DNA of 64,000 bases. Origin: Stomorhina lunata. Lineage: Eukaryota; Arthropoda; Insecta; Diptera; Rhiniidae. A program made the translations under genes and the position numbers. Positions 1 to 13,482 of the stretch are shown here, one piece after another. The DNA lies in the NCBI GenBank assembly GCA_933228675.1, contig OW121741.1, forward strand, positions 22,969,724 to 23,033,723, given 5' to 3'. The notes below the pieces were generated by a model. The model was not told the DNA's origin. It saw only the letters and a program-made list of their open reading frames with translations, and ran no database searches. Within the stretch, counting starts at the first letter, position 1, and the number at the start of each line of letters is the position of its first letter.

Positions 1-3000
1 GCTAGAATAGAACTAGAACAGAACTAGAACAGAACTAGAACTGAACAAGAACAGAACTAGAACAGAACTAGAACAGAACTAGAACAGAACTTGAACAGAA
101 CTAGAACAGAACTAGAACAGAACTAGAACAGAACTAGAACAGAACTAGAACAGAACTAGAACAGAACTAGAACAGAACTAGAACAGAACTAGAACAGAAC
201 TAGAACAGAACTAGAACAGAACTAGAACAGAACTAGAACAGAACTAGAACAGAACTAGAACAGAACTAGAACAGAACTAGAACAGAACTAGAACAGAACT
301 AGAACAGAACTAGAACAGAACTAGAACAGAACTAGAACAGAACTAGAACAGAACTAGAACAGAACTAGAACAGAACTAGAACAGAACTAGAACAGAACTA
401 GAACAGAACTAGAACAGAACTAGAACAGAACTAGAACAGAACTAGAACAGAACTAGAACAGAACTAGAACAGAACTAGAACAGAACTAGAACAGAACTAG
501 AACAGAACTAGAACAGAACTAGAACAGAACTAGAACAGAACTAGAACAGAACTAGAACAGAACTAGAACAGAACTAGAACAGAACTAGAACAGAACTAGA
601 ACAGAACTAGAACAGAACTAGAACAGAACTAGAACAGAACTAGAACAGAACTAGAACAGAACTAGAACAGAACTAGAACAGAACTAGAACAGAACTAGAA
701 CAGAACTAGAACAGAACTAGAACAGAACTAGAACAGAACTAGAACAGAACTAGAACAGAACTAGAACAGAACTAGAACAGAACTAGAACAGAACTAGAAC
801 AGAACTAGAACAGAACTAGAACAGAACTAGAACAGAACTAGAACAGAACTAGAACTAGAACGGAACTAGAACAGAACAAGAACAGAACTAGAACAGAACT
901 AGAACAGAACTAGAACAGAACTAGAAAAGAACTAGAACAGAACTAGAACAGAACTAGAACAGAACTAGAACAGAACTAGAACAGAACTAGAATAGAACTA
1001 TAATAGAACTAGAACAGAACTAGAACAGAACTAGAACAGAACTAGAACAGAACTAGAACAGAACTAGAACAGAACTAGAACAGAACTAGAACAGAACTAG
1101 AACAGAACTAGAACAGAACTAGAACAGAACTAGAACAGAACTAGAACAGAACTAGAACAGAACTAGAACAGAACTAGAACAGAACTAGAACAGAACTAGA
1201 ACAGAACTAGAACAGAACAGAACAGAACTAGAACAGAACTAGAACAGAACTAGAATAGAACTAGAACAGAACTAGAACAGAACTAGAACAGAACTAGAAC
1301 AGAACTAGAACAGAACTAGAACAGAACTAGAACAGAACTAGAACAGAACTAGAACAGAACTAGAACAGAACTAGAACAGAACTAGAACAGAACTAGAACA
1401 GAACTAGAACAGAACTAGAACAGAACTAGAACAGAACTAGAACAGAACTAGAACAGAACTACAACAGAACTAGAACAGAACTAGAACAGAACTAGAACAG
1501 AACTAGAACAGAACTAGAACAGAACTAGAACAGAACTAGAACAGAACTAGAACAGAACTAGAACAGAACTAGAACAGAACTAGAACAGAACTAGAACAGA
1601 ACTAGAACAGAACTAGAACAGAACTAGAACAGAACTAGAACAGAACTAGAACAGAACTAGAACAGAACTAGAACAGAACTAGAACAGAACTAGAACAGAA
1701 CTAGAACAGAACTAGAACAGAACTAGAACAGAACTAGAACAGAACTAGAACAGAACTAGAACAGAACTAGAACAGAACTAGAACAGAACTAGAACAGAAC
1801 TAGAACAGAACTAGAACAGAACTAGAACAGAACTAGAACAGAACTAGAACAGAACTAGAACAGAACTAGAACAGAACTAGAACAGAACAGAACTAGAACA
1901 GAACTAGAACAGAACTAGAACAGAACTAGAACAGAACTAGAACAGAACTAGAACAGAACTAGAACAGAACTAGAACAGAACTAGAACAGAACTAGAACAG
2001 AACTAGAACAGAACTAGAACAGAACTAGAACAGAACTAGAACAGAACTAGAACAGAACTAGAACAGAACTAGAACAGAACTAGAACAGAACTAGAACAGA
2101 ACTAGAACAGAACTAGAACAGAACTAGAACAGAACTAGAACAGAACTAGAACAGAACTAGAACAGAACTAGAACAGAACTAGAACAGAACTAGAACAGAA
2201 CTAGAACAGAACTAGAACAGAACTAGAACAGAACTAGAACAGAACTAGAACAGAACTAGAACAGAACTAGAACAGAACTAGAACAGAACTAGAACAGAAC
2301 TAGAACAGAACTAGAACAGAACTAGAACAGAACTAGAACAGAACTAGAACAGAACTAGAACAGAACTAGAACAGAACTAGAACAGAACTAGAACAGAACT
2401 AGAACAGAACTAGAACAGAACTAGAACAGAACTAGAACAGAACTAGAACAGAACTAGAACAGAACTAGAACAGAACTAGAACAGAACTAGAACAGAACTA
2501 GAACAGAACTAGAACAGAACTAGAACAGAACTAGAACAGAACTAGAACAGAACTAGAACAGAACTAGAACAGAACTAGAACAGAACTAGAACAGAACTAG
2601 AACAGAACTAGAACAGAACTAGAACAGAACTAGAACAGAACTAGAACAGAACTAGAACAGAACTAGAACAGAACTAGAACAGAACTAGAACAGAACTAGA
2701 ACAGAACTAGAACAGAACTAGAACAGAACTAGAACAGAACTAGAACAGAACTAGAACAGAACTAGAACAGAACTAGAACAGAACTAGAACAGAACTAGAA
2801 CAGAACTAGAACAGAACTAGAACAGAACTAGAACAGAACTAGAACAGAACTAGAACAGAACTAGAACAGAACTAGAACAGAACTAGAACAGAACTAGAAC
2901 AGAACTAGAACAGAACTAGAACAGAACTAGAACAGAACTAGAACAGAACTAGAACAGAACTAGAACAGAACTAGAACAGAACTAGAACAGAACTAGAACA

Positions 3001-6000
3001 GAACTAGAACAGAACTAGAACAGAACTAGAACAGAACTAGAACAGAACTAGAACAGAACTAGAACAGAACTAGAACAGAACTAGAACAGAACTAGAACAG
3101 AACTAGAACAGAACTAGAACAGAACTAGAACAGAACTAGAACAGAACTAGAACAGAACTAGAACAGAACTAGAACAGAACTAGAACAGAACTAGAACAGA
3201 ACTAGAACAGAACTAGAACAGAACTAGAACAGAACTAGAACAGAACTAGAACAGAACTAGAACAGAACTAGAACAGAACTAGAACAGAACTAGAACAGAA
3301 CTAGAACAGAACTAGAACAGAACTAGAACAGAACTAGAACAGAACTAGAACAGAACTAGAACAGAACTAGAACAGAACTAGAACAGAACTAGAACAGAAC
3401 TAGAACAGAACTAGAACAGAACTAGAACAGAACTAGAACAGAACTAGAACAGAACTAGAACAGAACTAGAACAGAACTAGAACAGAACTAGAACAGAACT
3501 AGAACAGAACTAGAACAGAACTAGAACAGAACTAGAACAGAACTAGAACAGAACTAGAACAGAACTAGAACAGAACTAGAACAGAACTAGAACAGAACTA
3601 GAACAGAACTAGAACAGAACTAGAACAGAACTAGAACAGAACTAGAACAGAACTAGAACAGAACTAGAACAGAACTAGAACAGAACTAGAACAGAACTAG
3701 AACAGAACTAGAACAGAACTAGAACAGAACTAGAACAGAACTAGAACAGAACTAGAACAGAACTAGAACAGAACTAGAACAGAACTAGAACAGAACTAGA
3801 ACAGAACTAGAACAGAACTAGAACAGAACTAGAACAGAACTAGAACAGAACTAGAACAGAACTAGAACAGAACTAGAACAGAACTAGAACAGAACTAGAA
3901 CAGAACTAGAACAGAACTAGAACAGAACTAGAACAGAACTAGAACAGAACTAGAACAGAACTAGAACAGAACTAGAACAGAACTAGAACAGAACTAGAAC
4001 AGAACTAGAACAGAACTAGAACAGAACTAGAACAGAACTAGAACAGAACTAGAACAGAACTAGAACAGAACTAGAACAGAACTAGAACAGAACTAGAACA
4101 GAACTAGAACAGAACTAGAACAGAACTAGAACAGAACTAGAACAGAACTAGAACAGAACTAGAACAGAACTAGAACAGAACTAGAACAGAACTAGAACAG
4201 AACTAGAACAGAACTAGAACAGAACTAGAACAGAACTAGAACAGAACTAGAACAGAACTAGAACAGAACTAGAACAGAACTAGAACAGAACTAGAACAGA
4301 ACTAGAACAGAACTAGAACAGAACTAGAACAGAACTAGAACAGAACTAGAACAGAACTAGAACAGAACTAGAACAGAACTAGAACAGAACTAGAACAGAA
4401 CTAGAACAGAACTAGAACAGAACTAGAACAGAACTAGAACAGAACTAGAACAGAACTAGAACAGAACTAGAACAGAACTAGAACAGAACTAGAACAGAAC
4501 TAGAACAGAACTAGAACAGAACTAGAACAGAACTAGAACAGAACTAGAACAGAACTAGAACAGAACTAGAACAGAACTAGAACAGAACTAGAACAGAACT
4601 AGAACAGAACTAGAACAGAACTAGAACAGAACTAGAACAGAACTAGAACAGAACTAGAACAGAACTAGAACAGAACTAGAACAGAACTAGAACAGAACTA
4701 GAACAGAACTAGAACAGAACTAGAACAGAACTAGAACAGAACTAGAACAGAACTAGAACAGAACTAGAACAGAACTAGAACAGAACTAGAACAGAACTAG
4801 AACAGAACTAGAACAGAACTAGAACAGAACTAGAACAGAACTAGAACAGAACTAGAACAGAACTAGAACAGAACTAGAACAGAACTAGAACAGAACTAGA
4901 ACAGAACTAGAACAGAACTAGAACAGAACTAGAACAGAACTAGAACAGAACTAGAACAGAACTAGAACAGAACTAGAACAGAACTAGAACAGAACTAGAA
5001 CAGAACTAGAACAGAACTAGAACAGAACTAGAACAGAACTAGAACAGAACTAGAACAGAACTAGAACAGAACTAGAACAGAACTAGAACAGAACTAGAAC
5101 AGAACTAGAACAGAACTAGAACAGAACTAGAACAGAACTAGAACAGAACTAGAACAGAACTAGAACAGAACTAGAACAGAACTAGAACAGAACTAGAACA
5201 GAACTAGAACAGAACTAGAACAGAACTAGAACAGAACTAGAACAGAACTAGAACAGAACTAGAACAGAACTAGAACAGAACTAGAACAGAACTAGAACAG
5301 AACTAGAACAGAACTAGAACAGAACTAGAACAGAACTAGAACAGAACTAGAACAGAACTAGAACAGAACTAGAACAGAACTAGAACAGAACTAGAACAGA
5401 ACTAGAACAGAACTAGAACAGAACTAGAACAGAACTAGAACAGAACTAGAACAGAACTAGAACAGAACTAGAACAGAACTAGAACAGAACTAGAACAGAA
5501 CTAGAACAGAACTAGAACAGAACTAGAACAGAACTAGAACAGAACTAGAACAGAACTAGAACAGAACTAGAACAGAACTGAACAGAACTAGAACAGAACT
5601 AGAACAGAACTAGAACAGAACTAGAACAGAACTAGAACAGAACTAGAACAGAACTAGAACAGAACTAGAACAGAACTAGAACAGAACTAGAACAGAACTA
5701 GAACAGAACTAGAACAGAACTAGAACAGAACTAGAACAGAACTAGAACAGAACTAGAACAGAACTAGAACAGAACTAGAACAGAACTAGAACAGAACTAG
5801 AACAGAACTAGAACAGAACTAGAACAGAACTAGAACAGAACTAGAACAGAACTAGAACAGAACTAGAACAGAACTAGAACAGAACTAGAACAGAACTAGA
5901 ACAGAACTAGAACAGAACTAGAACAGAACTAGAACAGAACTAGAACAGAACTAGAACAGAACTAGAACAGAACTAGAACAGAACTAGAACAGAACTAGAA

Positions 6001-6884
6001 CAGAACTAGAACAGAACTAGAACAGAACTAGAACAGAACTAGAACAGAACTAGAACAGAACTAGAACAGAACTAGAACAGAACTAGAACAGAACTAGAAC
6101 AGAACTAGAACAGAACTAGAACAGAACTAGAACAGAACTAGAACAGAACTAGAACAGAACTAGAACAGAACTAGAACAGAACTAGAACAGAACAGAACTA
6201 GAACAGAACTAGAACAGAACTAGAACAGAACTAGAACAGAACAGAACTAGAACAGAACTAGAACAGAACTAGAACAGAACTAGAACAGAACTAGAACAGA
6301 ACTAGAACAGAACTAGAACAGAACTAGAACAGAACAGAACTAGAACAGAACTAGAACAGAACTAGAACAGAACTAGAACAGAACTAGAACAGAACTAGAA
6401 CAGAACTAGAACAGAACTAGAACAGAACTAGAACAGAACTAGAACAGAACTAGAACAGAACTAGAACAGAACTAGAACAGAACAGAACTAGAACAGAACT
6501 AGAACAGAACTAGAACAGAACTAGAACAGAACTAGAACAGAACTAGAACAGAACTAGAACAGAACTAGAACAGAACTAGAACAGAACTAGAACAGAACTA
6601 GAACAGAACTAGAACAGAACTAGAACAGAACTAGAGCAGGAACAGAACTAGAACAGAACTAGAACAGAACTAGAACAGAACTAGAACAGAACTAGAACAG
6701 AACTAGAACAGAACTAGAGCAGAACTAGAACAGAACTAGAACAGAACTAGAACAGAACTAGAACAGAACTAGAACAGAACTAGAACAGAACTAGAACAGA
6801 ACTAGAACAGAACTAGAACAGAACTAGAACAGAACTAGAACAGAACTAGAACAGACTAGAATAGAACCAGAATAATACTGGAAC
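1..6884 (+). repeat. 11-bp satellite array, unit AGAACTAGAAC
   Basis: The period is 11 bp, about 620 copies, and the left end is cut by the window edge. Each unit reads as a hexamer plus a pentamer (GAACTA + GAACA). The usual variant is loss of the TAG part or gain of one 5-bp GAACA step, as near 1212, 1886, 6190, 6240, 6332 and 6480, so the pentamer is a mutational step of its own. Base substitutions cluster in the first 1.5 kb and after 6.6 kb. From about 1891 to 5578 I see no departure from the unit. Every frame is interrupted or meaningless, so no coding role is claimed. The array decays at its right edge through 'AGAATAGAACCAGAATAATACTGG' -like variants (positions 6851-6885). Confidence 0.98.
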
Positions 6885-8305
6885 AGAAGAAGTTCTAAAG
6901 TGAAAATTGAAAAAAAGCGTAAATATTGTTAAGCTTTAAACTTTTGTTATTTGAATTTTTAATGTTGATTTTCCCTTTAATTATATTGAACTTCAAAAAT
7001 ATTAAAATACTTTACTTTAGTAATTAAATTTGCACAATTTAGTGCTAAACTAATTATAAATTGATTTTAATTTCCCTTTGGCAAACAACTTTTTAACACG
7101 AAAACTTTCTAGACTTTAAATATTTCCCCTCCGCTTTAGGAATATAATGTAAAGTATAATTTTAATTGTTTTCTAAAATTCACAAGTTTAATAGAAAACC
7201 CCATTGCCTTTTCCCACAAAAAAGGGTTAATTGCTAACAAAACTCAAATGCTTAGCTATTGGTTGTTTTCTTCATCTTCATCGTTATCGATATTAATGAA
7301 AATTATCATCATGATTATAATATAAGAAAAATTAAGCCAACACAAGGAAAAGTTTTGAAACAGCTTTAAGGATTTTTCTCACTTAAAACAACAGAAAAAT
7401 ATGAAAATTAAGAAAGAGTTAAGAAAGCAAATACTTTTATGAATTAAGTTTTTTTGTTTAGACAAAACATTGATTTTAATTTTAATATTGCGGGTACAAA
7501 AGAAGGAAACGGAAGTAAGGAGGACTGGATAATAAAGTCAAAAACCTTAAAGTATAATAAAATGCGAGTTTTCAAAAAGGAAGGAAATATGATGTACAAA
7601 GGAAATGTTTAGTAAATAAACGGATACTTATTCTTTTATTTTGAATTAAGTATTATAATATAAATTATTGTCTTTCAAGTTGAAAAGTTAAAAAAATAAA
7701 AAAAGTTTTAAATTGTTTTTTTACTGTTAAGAGTGTGGGTACAAAGGAAATAGGCTGTGAATATAAAATAATTGCTGATAAGTAGAAAAATTGTTTCCTT
7801 TTTAAATGGAAAGCTTCCTTTATGGATTGAGAGGAAAAATTTGAAATTCTTTTGTTTAATTTCCTAAACATAACAAATAATTCTCATAATTCAATTTATT
7901 AGATAAAGTTATTTGCTTACGATATTTTATTAAACCCTTTCTTCCTGAGACCTTCCTTTAAATATCTTATAGTACAAAAACATTATAACTTTAATTCCAG
8001 ACAATCTTTAATACACTTCATTAAATTTAATTGAAACAATCAAAATATTGTTGTTTATTGGTTTCCATTTGGCAAGAGTTGATGCAATGAAGCGTAAAAT
8101 CCTTTAAATCCATTACGCCTTTCAACCATGATAATTTCAAAATTCATACAAAAACTCATTATTTTCGCCATAAAATTGAATATGAAGAGACCAAAAACAA
8201 GCATTTAAGACCCATTATAAGCCAGAGCCAAAAAATTGATAGAATTTACTTAAGGATGCAGAAGAGTCCCTTGAAAGAGGTCAAGGTCATTAAAGCTAGG
8301 AATTG
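6885..8305. other. A+T-rich unique spacer, no gene seen
   Basis: About 1.4 kb of A+T-rich sequence separates the 11-bp array from its inverted relative. The longest frame (68 codons, minus strand, 7665-7871) is low-complexity and has no domain. I see no terminal inverted repeats, tRNA or splice-flanked coding island here. Confidence 0.6.
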
Positions 8306-8720
8306 TAAGTTCTAGTGCTGTTCTAGTTCAGATTTAATTCTGTTCTAGTTCTTTTCTGTGCTGTTCTGTACTGTTCTGTATATTCTGCACTGTTCTGTTC
8401 TGTACTGTACTGTACTGTACTGTTCTGTACTGTTCTGTTCTGTACTGTTCTGTACTGTTCTGTACTGTTCTGTACTGTACTGTACTGTACTGTACTGTAC
8501 TGTACTGTACTGTACTGTACTGTACTGTACTGTACTGTACTGTACTGTACTGTACTGTACTGTACTGTACTGTACTGTACTGTACTGTACTGTACTGTAC
8601 TGTACTGTTCTGTACTGTTCTGTTCTGTACTGTACTTTAATTTTGTTTTAGTTCTGTTTTAGTTCTGTACTGTACTGTACTGTGCTGTACTGTATTGACT
8701 GTTCTGTTCTTTTCTAGTTT
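8306..8720 (-). repeat. TGTAC pentamer array derived from the inverted 11-bp satellite
   Basis: The edges (8310-8360 and 8640-8718) hold GTTCTAGTTCTG-type copies, which are the reverse complement of the 11-bp unit at 1-6884. Moving inward these become CTGTT and CTGTA pentamers. The core, about 8463-8607, is nearly pure CTGTA/TGTAC. TGTAC is partly self-complementary (GTAC). The 97-codon frame across it is a repeat artefact because it simply cycles VLYCT. The gradient from 11-mer edges to pentamer core suggests that the array arose by expansion of the pentamer half of the older unit. Confidence 0.9.
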
Positions 8721-10776
8721 TTCCTATTGTCAACTTTTCTATAAAAATGTCTTTCTTTTATCAACTTTTATGTAGAAATCAGGGACCGAAAATAACTGTT
8801 ACTTTTGAATTTTTGATTAAAAAAAGCAACCGCAAGGAAATGTCGGAGAATAAAACCAAGTCGTGGACGAAATTTTCAAATGCGATGATTTTTAAAAATC
8901 TGATTTCTATTTTTTAGAAAAAAAAAATAACTGTTATTTTTTGATTTTTATTTTTTTGAGCAAAAATAAAAGTTATTTTTGAGCAAAAATAACAGGTATT
9001 TTTGACTTTTATTATTTCGATCATGAATAAAAGTTAGTTTTTGACTTTTATTTTTTCAAGGAAAATAAAAGTTATTTTTTGACTTTTATTTTTTCGAGCA
9101 GAAATAAAAGTTATTTTTTGACTTTTATTTTTTCGAGCAGAAATAAAAGTTCTTTTTGTTCTTGCAACCCTAATTATGATTGCGAAACTCAACTCCATTA
9201 ATTTTTAAGAATACGCAAATTATTTTCACTGAAAAATTATCTTTTTTTGACATAAATTTTCAATAAATTTATCATGAATTTAAGAAAATGTAACTTTTAT
9301 TTCTGCTCGAAAAAATAAAAGTCAAAAAATAACTTTTATTTCTGCTCGAAAAAATAAAAGTCAAAAAATAACTTTTATTCATGCTCGAAATAATAAAAGT
9401 AAAAAATAACTGTTATTTTTGCTCGAAAAAATAAAAGTTAAAAAATAACTTTTATTTTTGCTTGAAAAAATAAAAGTCAAAAATAACTGTTATTTTTTTA
9501 TCGAAAAAATAAAAGTCAAAAAATAACTTTTATTTCTGCTCGAAAAAATAAAAGTCAAAAAATAACTTTTATTTTCTGACTTTTACAATAAAAGTTATAA
9601 CAGTTACGGTCCCTGGTAGAAATGTCTTTCTATCATATACTTTTCTATAAAAATTTCTTCCTGTCGTCAACTTTTCTATAGAAATGTCTTCCTGTCGTCA
9701 ACTTTTCTATAGAAATGCCTTCCTATAGCCAACTTTTCTATAGAAATAGTCGACTTTTCTATAGAAATGTCTTCCTGTCGTAAACTTTTCTAAAGAAATG
9801 TCTTAATATTGTCAACTTTTCTATAGAAATGTCTTCCTAACGTCAACTTTTCTATAGAAATGTATTCCTATCGTCAACTTTTTTATAAAAATGTCTTCCT
9901 ATCGTCAACTTTTCTATAGAAATGTCTTCCTATCGTCAACTTTTCTATAGAAATGTCTTCCTATTGTCAACTTTTCTATAGCAATGTTTTCTTATCGTCA
10001 ACTTTTCTACAGAAATGTCTTCCTATCGTCAACTTTTCTATAGAATTGTCTTCCTATCGTCAACTTTTCTATAAAAATGTCTTCCTATCGCCAACTTTTC
10101 TATAAAAATGTCTTCCTATTGTCAACTTTTCTATAGAAATGTCTTCAAATCGTCAACTTTTCTATAGAAATGTCTTCCTATCGTCAACTTTTCTATAGAA
10201 ATGTTTTCTTATCGTCAACTTTTCTACAGAAATGTCTTCCTATCGTCAACTTTTCTATAGAAATGTCTTCCTCTCGTCAACTTATCTATAAAAATGTCTT
10301 CCTATCGCCAAGTTTTCTATAGAAATGTCTTCCTATCGTCAACTTTTCTATAGAAATGTCTTCATATCGTCAACTTTTCTATAAAAATGTCTTCCTATCT
10401 TCAAATTTTCTATAGAAATGTCTTCCTTTCGTCAACTTTTCTATATAAATGTCTTCCTATCGTCAACTTTTCTATAGAAATGTCTTCCTATCGTCAACTT
10501 TTCTATAGAAATGTCTTCCTGTCTTCAACTTTTCTATAGAAATGTCTTCCTTTCGTCAACTTTTCTATATAAATGTCTTCCTATCGTCAACTCTTCTTTA
10601 GAAATGTTTTCCTATCGTCAACTTTTCTTCAGGAATGTCTGCCTATCCTCAACTTTTCTTTAGAAATATTTTTATATCGTCAACTTTTCTTTAGAAATGT
10701 CTTCCAATCGTCAACTTTTCTTTAGAAATGTTTTCATATCGTCAACTTTTCTTTAGAAATGTCTTCCGATCGCCAC
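8721..10776 (+). repeat. 31-bp minisatellite, block 1 (interrupted by an inserted element)
   Basis: The unit begins CGTCAAC, carries TTTTCTATAGAAA in the middle and ends TGTCTTCCTAT, with a period of 31 bp. Roughly 38 copies lie at 9616-10776, and about two lie at 8721-8779 before the insertion at 8780-9615. Removing the insertion and one copy of its target duplication restores the repeat register. Copies differ by scattered substitutions, with more CTTTAGAAA variants towards 10.6-10.77 kb, which marks that edge as older. Confidence 0.96.
8780..9615. mobile_element. hAT-like non-autonomous foldback element (MITE), 836 bp
   Basis: The left end reads CAGGGACCG and the right end is its exact reverse complement, CGGTCCCTG. 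Both continue into AACTGTTA after a 5-bp indel. The 8 bases before it (8772-8779, GTAGAAAT) are repeated exactly after it (9616-9623), giving a perfect 8-bp target-site duplication. An 8-bp duplication with CAGGG-type ends is the hAT superfamily pattern. The arms (about 8925-9160 and 9290-9590) are inverted tandem arrays of a roughly 39-bp motif built from AAATAAAAGTTATTTT and TTTTTTCGAGCA, so the element can fold back on itself. The centre (about 9165-9290) is unique and has no transposase frame, so mobility would need a transposase supplied from elsewhere. It landed inside the 31-bp minisatellite, so it is younger than that array. Confidence 0.88.
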
Positions 10777-12268
10777 TTACAGAAAACTATTTATGTTGTT
10801 AGCTTTTCTTACAAAAGCTGCTCCTTTTCTACTTTGTGCTGTAATGATATATTTTGTGTTTTAGTTCTTCCCAAGAGTAGGGTGCCTCCATTCCATTCTT
10901 CAATTTTGGTAATTCTGTTTCACTTTGTTGAAATATATGCATATATCCAATCCCTATTACGCACTTATCACAATCAAACAAATACCAAATAAATCAAATC
11001 AAACTAAAACATAACGAACAGAAATCCATCCAGCCACAACATACAACTCTCTATTATGTTGCACTTATAAAGTCTTTCTTAAATCGTTTTATATGTATTT
11101 GTGTGTTCATAAAACCATTTTTTTGGTAATACTTTTGTGTGTGTAAGTCTTTCGAAATGTTTTGGCTTTTTGCCAAAATAATGAAGAAAAATCGCAATAA
11201 ACGGCTTAAAATTCAACATATACAAGCAAATAAAATATATTATGGACGATATATAAAATCCTGAATATTTTTTAATATATTGAGTTCGGCTTAAAGTTTA
11301 TTATTATTTCTTGGGAAAGTGAATGAGAAACAATTTTGTTGAAAAATATTTCAATTTATTTGAGTTATTCATAGCAATGTTTGAAGAAGATGTCTATCAA
11401 TATATAAATCTAGTACTCAGTTGTTGTAAAAATGTCATAACCCTAAAAGGGGAGTTCTTGATTATAGGTCTAATTATTTTAAAAACTATTTGAATTTAGT
11501 GGGGAAATTTTAAAAGAAAATCTTATCTTGAATAAGTGGAATAATTTAAAATGACTACTAGATCAGTATTTATTAACGTTCTTATCAGAACCAAAATAAT
11601 TAAGTACACCCTGATTCTTGTAATTGATAGTAAGAATTTTATGATGATTCCTAAAGTTATACTCCTTACACTTAGTAGACTAAAGTCCCATTTAAAAATA
11701 TTCCTGTTCATGCATTTCTTGCTTGGTTTTCATATGTCTGAGTTTACCCTAAAGTAGTTACTTGAGACTTTTCACAAAAATTCAATTTTACTGCCTTTAT
11801 CGTTTAATATTATTTTGGTATTTTTTATACGTTTTTCTTTAGCATTTTCATTTTTAGTTTGTCTGTTTTTCAATCACAAGAGCTTAACGCCTTTCGATTT
11901 TTTAACATTTAAACACGAAATTTTATAGAAATGTTTTGGTTATAGATTTTTCTATGAGCTTTCAAAAACTAAGCAAAAAATATAAAATTCTTATTTTTAA
12001 TGTTTTTTCGATTTTGTATATTTGTTCTGGGTATTTTTTATGAGCTTACGACGCGACTGGCAGCCAAATAAAAATAAAAAACAATTTTCTTTTTCTACAT
12101 TGGAAAGAAAATGAAAAAAAGCGAAAAGTATTTCTTGTTTCCACTTAATAAAATTCGGATTTATAACGTGTTAAAAGAAATAAATTTTCACTTTTCTAAA
12201 AAAATAAACTTAAATTTTGTGAACAATTTCAAGTTTAACTTTAAAGGAAAAGATTTTAAACATAAGTG
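10777..12268. other. A+T-rich unique spacer, no gene seen
   Basis: About 1.5 kb between two 31-bp arrays. Short frames occur on both strands (10759-10992, 11523-11757, 12111-12317). They overlap each other or run into the arrays, and they have no recognisable domain or codon signal. I see no RNA gene. Confidence 0.6.
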
Positions 12269-12739
12269 GACGACAGGAAGATACATCTATAGAAAAGTTA
12301 GGAAGACATTTCTATAGAAAAGTTGACGATAGAAAGACTTTTCTAAAGAAAATTTGACGATTAGAAAACTTTTCTAAAGTTTACGATAGGAAGACATTTC
12401 TTTAGAAAAGTTTACGACAGGAAAACATTTCTATAGAAAAGTTATAGATATGAAGACACGTCTATAGAAAAGTTGTCATAAGGAAGATATCTCTGTAGAA
12501 AAGTTGACGATAGGAAGACATTTCTATAGAAAAGTTGACGACAGGAAGACATTTCTATAGAAAAGTTGACGATAGGAAGACATTTCTATAGAAAAGTTGA
12601 CGATAGGAAGACATTTCTATAGAAAAGTTGACGACAGGAAGACATTTGTATAGAAAAGTTGACGATAGGAAGACATTTCTATAGAAAAGTTGACGATAGG
12701 AAGACATTTCTATAGAAAAGTTGACGATAGGAAGACATT
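12269..12739 (-). repeat. 31-bp minisatellite, block 2 (inverted)
   Basis: About 15 units read as GTTGACGATAGGAAGACATT followed by TCTATAGAAAA, the reverse complement of block 1. The left copies (12269-12500) are divergent and the copies nearest 12740 are almost identical. The block meets block 3 head to head, with only ten bases (12740-12749) between them. Confidence 0.96.
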
Positions 12740-12749
12740 ACGAAGAAAT

Positions 12750-13482
12750 CGTCAACTTTTCTATAGAAATGTCTTCCTATCGTCAACTTTTCTATAGAAA
12801 TGTCTTCCTATCGTCAACTTTTCTATAGAAATGTCTTCCTATCGTCAACTTTTCTATAGAAATGTCTTCCTATCGTCAACTTTTCTATAGAAATGTCTTC
12901 CTATCGTCAACTTTTCTATAGAAATGTCTTCCTATCGTCAACTTTTCTATAGAAATGTCTTCCTATCGTCAACTTTTCTATAGAAATGTCTTCCTATCGT
13001 CAACTTTTCTATAGAAATGTCATCCTATCGTCAACTTTTCTATGGAAATGTCTTCCTATCGTCAACTCTTCTATAGACATGTCTTCCTATCGTCAACTTT
13101 TCTATAGAAATGTCTTCCTATCGTCAACTTTTCTATAGAAATGTCTTCCTATCGTCAACTTTTCTATAGAAATGTCTTCCTATCGTCAACTTTTCTATAG
13201 AAATGTCTTCCAATCGTCAACTTTTCTATAGAAATGTCTTCCTATCGTCAACTTTTCTATAGAAATGTCTTCCTATCGTCAACTTTTCTATAGAAATGTC
13301 TTCCTATCGTCAACTTTTCTGTAGAAATGTCTTCCTATCGTCAACTTTTCTATATAAATGTCTTCCTATCGTCAACTTTTCTATAGAAATATCTTCCTAT
13401 CGTCAACTTTTCTATAGAAGTATCTTCCTTATCATCAAGTTTTCTATAGAAATGTCTTTCTTTCTTCAACTTTTCTAAAGAA
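12750..13482 (+). repeat. 31-bp minisatellite, block 3 (direct)
   Basis: About 23 units in the block 1 orientation, very uniform from 12750 to about 13370 and decaying after 13400. With block 2 it forms an inverted repeat whose arms are both near-identical tandem arrays. The 60-codon frame here is a repeat artefact, because 31 is not a multiple of 3 and the frame rotates. Confidence 0.97.

Noticed and set aside
12740..12749. Assembly join artefact at the minisatellite inversion
   Set aside because: Cannot be decided from sequence; kept as a real inverted junction because similar orientation flips occur in other arrays, but read support should decide.
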